64,000 nucleotides of DNA from Rathayibacter oskolensis. Lineage in GTDB: Bacteria > Actinomycetota > Actinomycetes > Actinomycetales > Microbacteriaceae. Below, piece by piece: positions 8,762 through 16,102 of the stretch. The stretch spans positions 372,001 to 436,000 of the forward strand of contig NZ_FXBM01000002.1 of NCBI RefSeq assembly GCF_900177245.1, written 5' to 3'. A program made the translations under genes and the position numbers. The notes below the pieces were generated by a model. It worked only from the letters and a program-made list of their open reading frames with translations. It searched no databases and was not told the DNA's origin. The stretch's first letter is position 1. Each line of letters starts with the position of its first letter.

Positions 8762-8777
8762 GATCTCCCTGCGAACG

Positions 8778-10082
8778 TCAGAACGGTGGCGGCTCGTCAT
8801 CGAAGCGTGGCCCGGGTGGTCGCCCGGGGAGTGGCGGCGGGCTCGTGGTGACCCGGCGGCCGGTGGGGGTGGACCACTCGGCGGTGCCGTCGGGATGGAG
8901 AACGTAGGTCCACCGGTCGCCGTGGCGGACGTGATGATGGGCGGTGCACAGCGACGCGAGGTTCTCGAGGCGAGTCTCGCCGCCGTTGCGCCACTCGGTC
9001 GTGTGGTCGGCCTCGGCCGTGGACGCGGAGCGGGTACAGCCCGGGAACCGGCAGGTCTGATCCCGCAGCTGCAGGTACAGGCGCATCCGCGGCGGCGGCA
9101 CGCGGTGAGTGCGGCCTACAGAGGTGACTCTCCCGGTGTCCGGGTCGGTCAGGACCCGGGTGAAGGACGCTCCGATACCGACCAGGTCGCGGGCGACGTC
9201 GGCGGGGATCAGGCCGTAGCCGTCGAGATCCGCCGGGGTGTCGTCCAGACCCGCGGCGGTGCTCGCGGGGAGCGTCAGCCGGACCTCCGCGCGCACCCCG
9301 GGAACGAACGTCGCCGCGATGTCACCATCGCTGACCGGAGTGGTTCCCGCGACGTCGCCGTCGCAGAGCAGGTCGGCCAGCGCATCGGCCCGCAGCTGTG
9401 CGAGCGTGCGCTCGTCACCCTCGCGCAGGGTCCGGGCGATGCGGTCGAGTCGATCGAAGGCGCCCATCGCGACCGGCGCCGGCAACAGGGCACTGAGCGT
9501 CGCCATCCCGTCGATCTCGGGGCTGACCCACACCGTGCGGTCCTGACGGGCGCGCGCATGCCGCTGCGCGAACGGCTCCTCGTGCAGCTGGTCCCGCATC
9601 CGGCCCACGGCCTTGCGCAGTTGCGTCGGAGTCATCACCAGCGCCGCCTCCGCCGCCCGCGCATCCAACGCGCCTCGGGACGTGGCCGGCACCGTGCTCG
9701 CGGCGGCGCAGATCACTTCGCTCGCCTCCCACAGCATCCGCGCGTCCTGGAGGGCCGCCCGCGTGCACGGCAGGTCCTCCATCAGCAGCTGCGCATGCTC
9801 GAGAACCCGAGACGCGGCGACCTCGGACATCCCCAACGCGACCGCGAACTCCGCGCGGATCGACCGCTCCACCAGATCGCCCGCCTCGCTGCGGGAGAGC
9901 CGGGCGCCGCGAGCGAACGACTCCGGAACAGCGAGCGCCGCGAGGTACGCCGCATGCAGCGCCGCAGCGCGCGCGAGGAGCATCTGCGCCGAGGAACGCC
10001 CCAGACGCGCCGCGAGGTCGGCGAGCCCACCGACCGCGCCGAGCGTCCCCTCCGCTGCCTCGAGCTCACCCGCGTCTCTCAT
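8778..10082 (-). CDS. DUF222 domain and HNH endonuclease protein (13E12-type)
   Basis: 434 aa from the ATG at 10082; a longer reading frame extends upstream but has low-complexity sequence. An N-terminal helical DUF222 region (~20-330) is followed by an HNH nuclease domain near residues 345-400: CRFPGCTRSASTAEADHTTEW, then LENLASLCTAHHHVRHG. The two Cys and the His cluster needed for the zinc/metal finger are intact. Such proteins are present in many copies in actinobacteria, were first named for the mycobacterial 13E12 repeat family, and have no settled function; mobile or DNA-processing roles are suspected. An AATACT hexamer sits only 3 nt before the ATG, so the true start may differ slightly. 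Confidence 0.85.
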   Translation of the reverse strand: MRDAGELEAAEGTLGAVGGLADLAARLGRSSAQMLLARAAALHAAYLAALAVPESFARGARLSRSEAGDLVERSIRAEFAVALGMSEVAASRVLEHAQLLMEDLPCTRAALQDARMLWEASEVICAAASTVPATSRGALDARAAEAALVMTPTQLRKAVGRMRDQLHEEPFAQRHARARQDRTVWVSPEIDGMATLSALLPAPVAMGAFDRLDRIARTLREGDERTLAQLRADALADLLCDGDVAGTTPVSDGDIAATFVPGVRAEVRLTLPASTAAGLDDTPADLDGYGLIPADVARDLVGIGASFTRVLTDPDTGRVTSVGRTHRVPPPRMRLYLQLRDQTCRFPGCTRSASTAEADHTTEWRNGGETRLENLASLCTAHHHVRHGDRWTYVLHPDGTAEWSTPTGRRVTTSPPPLPGRPPGPRFDDEPPPF

Positions 10083-10224
10083 ACGAGTATTGAACCAGCG
10101 ACCACCGACACCACACCCGCCCCAACCACCCCGGCCCGACAACCCGACCCCGAACGAGCCCTGTGGAGGAAAAGCCGGCGCAGCAGGCTCCGTCGTCAGG
10201 CGACGCCGGCCGACACGTCGGTGC

Positions 10225-13200
10225 TCAGGAGGCGCGCTCGGAGCGTCGCGCGCGACGACCGGCGAGTCGGAGCCACAGCCCGCCCACGAGCGAGAGCGCC
10301 CCGAGAAGCGCGAGACCACTCACGCCCTCGACTCCGGTGGCTGCAAGACCGCGGCCCTGCGGCGAGCGCTCACTCGCCCCCGGGGCGGCGTCGGCCCCCG
10401 AGGCGGGCCCACCCGAGGCCGGCCCACCCGGGGCGGGTCCGGCGCCCGTCCCGCCGACGGCTCCGCTGCCCGTCCCGCTCCCGAGGGGCGGGCCGTCGTC
10501 GGCGACGACCGTCAGCGTGCCGGCGACGTACTCGACCTCGTAGTCGGGATGCTCGAAGCCGCTGCACTGCACCGCCTCCGGGTAGACCCCCGCTGGCGTC
10601 TCTGCGGTGACGTCGACCGCGCAGGTCGGGTCGAGTCCGAGCGACGCGAGCGTGTCGCCGTCGTTGAGGAGGGAGTACTCGGGAGCGACGACGGGCGGCT
10701 CCGAGCCCGCGACCATCTCGACGTCGGGCGCGATGACGAGGAGGTAGGTCGGATCGACGATCAGCCTCGTGCTCCGCGAGACGTAGCGTCCCTCGGAGGG
10801 CGTCTCGCCCGTCGCGTTGTAGACGAGGACCCGGTAGAAGACGCCGTTGTTGCTCATGCGCGTGTTCAGCCGGTAGGTGGACGACTGCGCGAGCGGGATG
10901 GGCGTGAAGGTCCAGTTGTCGACCGACGAGTACCACTGGTACCGCACGTCGGGGCTGCCGCTCGCGTCGACGTGCAGGGTCCGGTAGGAGCCCGCGGTGA
11001 CGTAGGTGGAGCCGCCCCAGTACTCCTGGACGCGGGGCGCGACCTTCTCGACGCTGATGATCTGCGTCTCGCGCTCGGCCGGCGGGAAGAACGCCCGTCC
11101 GGCCTGGTCGGCGTGGACGACGCACTCGCCGGCGAAGGGGAGGTCGATGGTCGCGGTGAACTCCACCCGGCCGTCCTCGCTCACGGTGCACCAGAGGCTG
11201 CCCGGGTCGGTGGAGAACACGACCGGTTCGCCCGACGCCCCGCCGGAGGCGTACACGTCGTACGCCTCGCCGACCCGTCCCGGGGCCGGCGGGTCGGACT
11301 CGAAGCGGATCTCCTGCGTCACCGCCTCGACGGTGAGGCTGGCGGGGCGGTAGTCGATCTCGTAGCGCGGCGAGCTCTGACCCGAGCACTCGACGGGGTA
11401 CGTCCCGGGCGGTAGCTCGGGGTCGGCCGAGGGTCGGGAGTCGCAGCGCAGGTCGCCGCTGAGGGAGTCGGGGCCGTCTCCGAGCCGGAAGCCCTCGTCG
11501 CCGGTCCCGTAGTCGGCCCCGAACGCGGGAGCGTCGGTGCCGTAGGACATCCGCGCGTCGCGGGCGGTCACGGTGAGCGGAGCCGGCAGCACGGTGACCT
11601 CGGCGGTGTCGGAGGAGCTCTCCCCGAAGACGCTGGCCGCGACGGCTCGGAACCGGGTGCCGGTGTCGGTGCGCACCGGCGGCTGGTAGCCGGTGCCCGT
11701 CGCCCCGGGGATGTCCTCGAAGGGCGCGCCGGCCTCCGCCGACCGCTGCCACCGCAGCGACGTGCGGGGTCCGTCGGCGACGGCGGCCGAGAGGGGTGCG
11801 GGGGTGTCTCCGTAGGTGATGGTGGACGACTCCGGCTGCGTGGTGAAGACCGGGGCCCCCGCCGAGCGCACGACGACGGTCGCAGTGCCCGTGCTCGGCC
11901 TGATCTCCTCGGTGCGCGACGAGGCGCCGGAGTACGCGGCGGAGACGCGGATCACGCTGGTCTGCGGGAAGCTCAGGGTCGCGCCGGCGCGGCCGTCGAC
12001 GACCGGAACCCGGGCGATCGTCGTCGGCGCCTCCGACCCGTCTGCCGGAGCGCTCGTGAACGTCAGCTCGCCCGCGTCGATGGTGCGCCCGTCGCCCCGG
12101 GTCACGGTGGCGCTCAGCTCGACGTCGTCGCCGGCGTAGGGCGTCGACGGAGAGGCCTCGATCACCGTGGTCGTCGTCACGACGGCCGGCGCCTCGACCG
12201 ACTGGGCGGTGGAGGCGCTGCTCGAGAGGAACCCGATGCGCTCGGCGTCCGCGCCCGGGTAGCGCACCTGCACGGTCAGTCCGCCTGCGGGCCGGACGCC
12301 GAGCGGGATCTCGACCGCTCCGTTCGAGAGTGTCCCGGTCAGCACCTCGTCGCCGGTGCGGAGCTCGACCGCACCCACGGGCACGGGGCCGCCGTCGACG
12401 CCGGCCACGCGGACGGTGGCGACGAGCTCGTCGGACACGTAGGCGGGGGACGGGGCGATCGTCACCGTCGTGACGGTCGGGTAGAGCGGGAAGACCTGCA
12501 CGTTCGGACCGTCCTGGTCGGTGCTGCCGTTGCGCAGCGTGCCCGAGCGCTGCTGGTCGGTCGGCGGGTTCGGCGAGATGTAGGGCGGGAGGTAGTTCGC
12601 TCCGCCCCCGCCGCCACCGGAGCCGCCGTTGGTGCCGCCGCCCCCGCCTCCGCCGCCGTAGAGGCCGCCGCCACCACCGCCCGCGTACGCGGCGCCGAGG
12701 GAGGCGTTGCCCGCCCGGCCCCCCGCGAGGTAGGTACCCGGAGCACCGGCAGAGCCGGAATCGAAGAAGCCGCTGTAGCCCGCGGCACCGCCGGAGCCGC
12801 CGCCGGAGGACGTGCCGGGGTTGCCGCCGGCTCCGTCGCGCGCGTCGTTGGCGCCTCCGTCACCGCCCTTCGACCCCGCAGCCCCGCCGCCGCCGCCCGT
12901 GGACTCGGTGGTGTAGTAGTTGCCGGCGTCGCCGCCGCCGCCCCCTCCGCCGGCGACCGCCAGGAAGGCGTCTTTCGGGAACGCGGAGGCGGGGCTCCCG
13001 CCGCCCGGGCAGTACGGCGCGGGGTCGATCGTCGAGACGAACGAGCCGTTGCCGCCGCTGCCCGAGTAGGTCCGGCCACCCCCCGGGAGGAGCGTGGACG
13101 CGCCGGCCAGCCAGAGCCGCTGGCCGGGGAGGACCTGGACGACGGCCTCGGTGACGCCGGCGGCTCCCGGTGCTCCGGGGGCCGCCCTCCCGGGAACGGG

Positions 13201-13422
13201 GGATCCCGCCTGGCCCCTCTGCGCGATCACGAGCATCCGCGCGAAGTGCACGCTGTCGGGGATGTCGACGACCCCGGTCGCGCACAGCCCGTTGACCTCG
13301 GCCACCGGTTCGTCCGCCCGGGCCGACGGAGCGGCCGCGGCCGCCGCGACGAGGCCGAGGATCAGCGCCGCGCACAGGGCGAAGGCGGACGATCTCTGGG
13401 GGCGGGGGCGTGTCGGGCTCAC
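10225..13422 (-). CDS. Glycine-rich, Ig-like sortase-anchored surface protein
   Basis: 1065 aa with GTG start. Signal peptide 1-37 (SARADEP cleavage area). Residues ~60-290 are extremely glycine-rich with long GGGG runs, in the style of the glycine-rich regions of ALK/LTK-type proteins; they probably form a polyglycine-II helix bundle. Residues ~315-520 hold two Ig-like repeats (TTVTIAPSPAYVSDELVATV; TTTVIEASPSTPYAGDDVELSA). Two MBG-like modules follow (SYGTDAPAFGADYGTGDEG ~605; a second ~905-985). A Pro/Gly linker leads to LAATG (~1030), a hydrophobic segment and a basic tail: a cell-wall sorting signal of the LAXTG type used by class E sortases. No sortase gene is in the window. It is a likely adhesin or surface scaffold, and the neighbouring polysaccharide locus fits a biofilm role. 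Confidence 0.85.
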   Translation of the reverse strand: MSPTRPRPQRSSAFALCAALILGLVAAAAAAPSARADEPVAEVNGLCATGVVDIPDSVHFARMLVIAQRGQAGSPVPGRAAPGAPGAAGVTEAVVQVLPGQRLWLAGASTLLPGGGRTYSGSGGNGSFVSTIDPAPYCPGGGSPASAFPKDAFLAVAGGGGGGGDAGNYYTTESTGGGGGAAGSKGGDGGANDARDGAGGNPGTSSGGGSGGAAGYSGFFDSGSAGAPGTYLAGGRAGNASLGAAYAGGGGGGLYGGGGGGGGTNGGSGGGGGGANYLPPYISPNPPTDQQRSGTLRNGSTDQDGPNVQVFPLYPTVTTVTIAPSPAYVSDELVATVRVAGVDGGPVPVGAVELRTGDEVLTGTLSNGAVEIPLGVRPAGGLTVQVRYPGADAERIGFLSSSASTAQSVEAPAVVTTTTVIEASPSTPYAGDDVELSATVTRGDGRTIDAGELTFTSAPADGSEAPTTIARVPVVDGRAGATLSFPQTSVIRVSAAYSGASSRTEEIRPSTGTATVVVRSAGAPVFTTQPESSTITYGDTPAPLSAAVADGPRTSLRWQRSAEAGAPFEDIPGATGTGYQPPVRTDTGTRFRAVAASVFGESSSDTAEVTVLPAPLTVTARDARMSYGTDAPAFGADYGTGDEGFRLGDGPDSLSGDLRCDSRPSADPELPPGTYPVECSGQSSPRYEIDYRPASLTVEAVTQEIRFESDPPAPGRVGEAYDVYASGGASGEPVVFSTDPGSLWCTVSEDGRVEFTATIDLPFAGECVVHADQAGRAFFPPAERETQIISVEKVAPRVQEYWGGSTYVTAGSYRTLHVDASGSPDVRYQWYSSVDNWTFTPIPLAQSSTYRLNTRMSNNGVFYRVLVYNATGETPSEGRYVSRSTRLIVDPTYLLVIAPDVEMVAGSEPPVVAPEYSLLNDGDTLASLGLDPTCAVDVTAETPAGVYPEAVQCSGFEHPDYEVEYVAGTLTVVADDGPPLGSGTGSGAVGGTGAGPAPGGPASGGPASGADAAPGASERSPQGRGLAATGVEGVSGLALLGALSLVGGLWLRLAGRRARRSERAS

Positions 13423-13596
13423 GGTGCAGGCTCTCAGCCCCGCGACGGCGCGGACACCCCCCGTTCAGGCCCGCCGCTTCGCGCGCAGCTCGCGGTGCGC
13501 GGGGAGGGTGTCTCGATCGTCCTCTCGGGCGTCGGAACGCCCTTCCGCGAGTGCGACCGCCCGACTGCGCCGCCCGCCTCGGCCGCCTGCTCGGGT

Positions 13597-13602
13597 TACC
13601 GT
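13597..13602 (+). promoter_or_regulatory. Probable -10 of the GH26 lipoprotein gene
   Basis: TACCGT, 5 nt before the GTG at 13608. The 185-bp gap to the divergent adhesin gene contains no other obvious signal. Confidence 0.35.
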
Positions 13603-13607
13603 GTCTC

Positions 13608-14792
13608 GTGGCTTCTCGCACCCGCGCACTCTCAGTCCTCGCACTCGCCGCCGTGGTCGCGACGACGGCAGGGTGCACCCCGACCGCGAAGGGGCCCGTC
13701 GCGGCGTGCGTCGTGCGCCCCGCGGCCCAGATCGTCCCCGAGCAGGGCGCGCTGTTCGGGGTCAACCTCGACTGGGGATCGCAGACGATCGAGGAGTACT
13801 CGCGCCACCTGGGACAGCGGCCGGCCGTCGCGGTCGCCTTCGCCGATCTGCCGTTCACCGACGTGGAGCGTGAGGAAGTGCGCTCGGCCGCTGCGCAGCT
13901 CCGGGTGAACGGAGGCACGCTCCTGCTCACCCTCGAGTCGATCGACGGTCTCGCTGCGGTGACCGACGCCGTCGCATCGGACATCGCCCGTCTGGCGGCG
14001 TCCGTCAACCAGACCGGCGTGCCGGTGATCATCCGCTTCGCGCACGAGATGAACGGCTCCTGGTACGCCTGGGGTCAGCAGCCCGCCGCCTACGTCGAGG
14101 CCTTCCGGCGGGTCGCCGAAGCGGTGCACACCGAGGCACCCGGCACCGCGATGATGTGGGCTCCGAACAACGCCGACGGCTACCCGTTCGAGGGCGGAGT
14201 CTCGGCCGCGCAACCCGGTACCGCCGACTTCGCCCTGCTCGACACGACCCGGGACGGCGCACTGAGCCTCGACGACGATCCCTACGCTCCCTACTATCCG
14301 GGCGACGACGCCGTCGACTGGGTCGGCATGTCGCTCTACCACTGGGGGTCGGCCCATCCGTGGGGCGAGAACGAGATGCCGGAGGAGGGCAAGTTCGCCG
14401 CGCAGCTCACCGGTACCTACGACGGCGCGGCGGGCGACGAGAGCGCCGCGCCGGACTTCTACGAGACCTACGGTGTCGAGCACGGCAAGCCGGTGGCCAT
14501 CCCCGAGACGGCCGCGCTGGTCGTTCCCCGCGGGGACCCGGCTGGGGAGCTGGCGATCAAGCAGGCGTGGTGGCGGCAGGTGCTCTCCGCCGAGACCGCG
14601 GCGCGCTTCCCGAATCTGAAGATGATCAACTGGTTCGAATGGGAGAAGTTCGAGCCCGAGGTGCGCGATGAGGTGTCCTGGTCGGTCGTCGAGGACGAGC
14701 AGACGCGCCGCGCCTTCCGCGCCGACCTTCCTGCGGGGCTCGTCTACTCCGACCTCGCGGTCCGGTGCACGGGAGCTCCGTCGGAAGATTGA
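13608..14792 (+). CDS. GH26-like lipoprotein glycosidase
   Basis: 394 aa; the GTG start gives a compact lipoprotein signal (residues 1-19, lipobox TTAGC with Cys ~20). The mature domain resembles GH26 endo-mannanase/lichenase TIM barrels: RFAHEMNGSWYAWG carries the acid/base Glu (~147), NADGYPFEG follows, and IPETAAL carries the candidate nucleophile Glu (~302). WFEWEKFEPEVR near the end is an aromatic-rich cleft segment. It is the first of three GH26-like genes around a polysaccharide synthase and probably trims or modifies the nascent polymer at the outer membrane face. Its gene is separated from the following operon by 146 bp with a weak hairpin, so it may be its own unit. Activity on mannan is not proven by sequence. 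Confidence 0.82.
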   Translation: MASRTRALSVLALAAVVATTAGCTPTAKGPVAACVVRPAAQIVPEQGALFGVNLDWGSQTIEEYSRHLGQRPAVAVAFADLPFTDVEREEVRSAAAQLRVNGGTLLLTLESIDGLAAVTDAVASDIARLAASVNQTGVPVIIRFAHEMNGSWYAWGQQPAAYVEAFRRVAEAVHTEAPGTAMMWAPNNADGYPFEGGVSAAQPGTADFALLDTTRDGALSLDDDPYAPYYPGDDAVDWVGMSLYHWGSAHPWGENEMPEEGKFAAQLTGTYDGAAGDESAAPDFYETYGVEHGKPVAIPETAALVVPRGDPAGELAIKQAWWRQVLSAETAARFPNLKMINWFEWEKFEPEVRDEVSWSVVEDEQTRRAFRADLPAGLVYSDLAVRCTGAPSED

Positions 14793-14802
14793 GACCGCTC
14801 CA

Positions 14803-14822
14803 CCTCCCCCGTCAGGGGGGCC
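14803..14822 (+). terminator. Weak GC hairpin after the GH26 lipoprotein gene
   Basis: CCTCCCCC and GGGGGG around a GTCA loop, with no T-run. It may attenuate read-through into the phosphatase operon rather than stop it. Confidence 0.3.
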
Positions 14823-14938
14823 CACAGGGTGAGCGATCGATGGACTGGCGGTCGGCGTTCCCTGCGGCCGATACGGTCGACAGGACAGGACCTGACGGAG
14901 TCCTCGGCCCCTGCTGATCGTTCTCGAAGGGATGCTCC

Positions 14939-16102
14939 ATGGTCGGTGACACCGCCCCGGATCCGCGTGCAGACGCCCTCTCCGCCCTGGAGCTGATGGG
15001 CTCGCCCGCTGAGGAGCGCTTCGACCGGATCACGCGGATGGCTCGCGATCTCTTCGGGGTCCCGATGGCCGAGATCCACCTCCTCGACGAGAGCACGCTC
15101 TTCACGAAGTCGCCGCAGAACCCGGGCTGGCCGCTCGAGTACCCGCGGGAGGGAACCTTCTGCGACGCGACGCTCCAGAAGGGGTCGATGCTCATCATCT
15201 CCGACCTCGGCACCGATCCGGTCTTCGCGGAGCACGTCAACGTCCGAGGAGCGCCGCACGTGCGGTTCTACGCGGGAAGGCCTCTGAGCGTCGACGACGG
15301 TCTCCAGCTCGGCACGATCTGCCTCATGGACTTCGTGCCGCGCGAGCTGACTCAGGACGAGGAGGTGCTGCTCGACGAGTTCGGGAGCTGGGTCGAGCGC
15401 GAGCTGCGCGATTCGGCCGAGCGCGACCGGGCCGCCGAAGTGCAGGCCCTCCTGCTCCCCCCGGCGCTCGACCACCCGGACGGCTACGTCTTCGCCGGCA
15501 TGTCCGTCCCGCGCCTGCAGGTCGCGGGGGACTTCTACGACTGGTGGGCGGGCGACGGATTCGTCGACATCGTCCTGGCCGATGTCATGGGGAAGGGCAC
15601 CGCGGCCGCCATCGTCGCGGCGAGCATCCGCTCGGCGTTCCACGCCCGCACCGGCGAGAGGCCCGCCCGGGCCGTCGCCGGGGTGAACGGTCAGCTCCTC
15701 CGCGACTTCAGCGCGACCGGCACCTTCGCGACGCTCTTCCACTGCCGCCTCGAGACCGAGACGGGGCGCCTGGACTTCGTCGATGCCGGCCACGGACTCT
15801 CCGTCGTCCTCCGCGCCGACGGATCCTTCGAACGGCTCGCCTCGGTCGGGCTCCCGCTGGGCATCGCCGAGGACGGCGGCTGGCTGACCCAGTCGGTCGA
15901 GCTCGCACCCGGCGATGCGCTCGTGTCCTTCACCGACGGCGTCCTCGACCTCTATGACGGGACTCTCGACTCGGTGGCCGAGGTCACCGGGCTCGCGCGC
16001 GCCTCGGCGAGCTCGGACGAGTTCTTCGCTGCCCTTCGCCACCTCGCGCGCGGCGAGAAGGCCTCGGACGACGTGACCGTCCTCGTGGTGAGCCGCACGT
16101 GA
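14939..16102 (+). CDS. GAF-PP2C (SpoIIE/RsbU-type) serine phosphatase
   Basis: 387 aa, cytoplasmic. The ribosome binding site GAAGGGA lies 8 nt before the ATG. An N-terminal GAF sensor (~10-145; ITRMARDLFGVPMAEIHLL, GTICLMDF) is joined by a short helix (AERDRAAEVQALLLPPAL) to a PP2C/SpoIIE domain (~160-387). The metal-binding and catalytic motifs are intact: VAGDFYDWW, VLADVMGKG, VDAGHGL, SFTDGVLDLYD and DDVTVLVV. Enzymes of this kind remove phosphate from STAS-domain anti-anti-sigma factors. It is the first gene of a run of six overlapping genes (through 22597) that also encodes a STAS protein and an RsbW-like kinase, so those are its probable partners. The GAF domain may bind a small molecule or a redox signal; the ligand is unknown. 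Confidence 0.9.
   Translation: MVGDTAPDPRADALSALELMGSPAEERFDRITRMARDLFGVPMAEIHLLDESTLFTKSPQNPGWPLEYPREGTFCDATLQKGSMLIISDLGTDPVFAEHVNVRGAPHVRFYAGRPLSVDDGLQLGTICLMDFVPRELTQDEEVLLDEFGSWVERELRDSAERDRAAEVQALLLPPALDHPDGYVFAGMSVPRLQVAGDFYDWWAGDGFVDIVLADVMGKGTAAAIVAASIRSAFHARTGERPARAVAGVNGQLLRDFSATGTFATLFHCRLETETGRLDFVDAGHGLSVVLRADGSFERLASVGLPLGIAEDGGWLTQSVELAPGDALVSFTDGVLDLYDGTLDSVAEVTGLARASASSDEFFAALRHLARGEKASDDVTVLVVSRT

Noticed and set aside
10083-10319. N-terminal extension of the DUF222/HNH protein to 10319
   Set aside because: The added ~79 residues are Gly/Pro/Arg-rich without DUF222 likeness, and the promoter-like AATACT lies between.
12580-12960. The glycine-codon tract as a simple-sequence repeat or assembly artefact
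   Set aside because: The frame stays open, codons vary (GGC, GGA, GGG, GGT) and non-Gly residues are interspersed, so it reads as real coding sequence.
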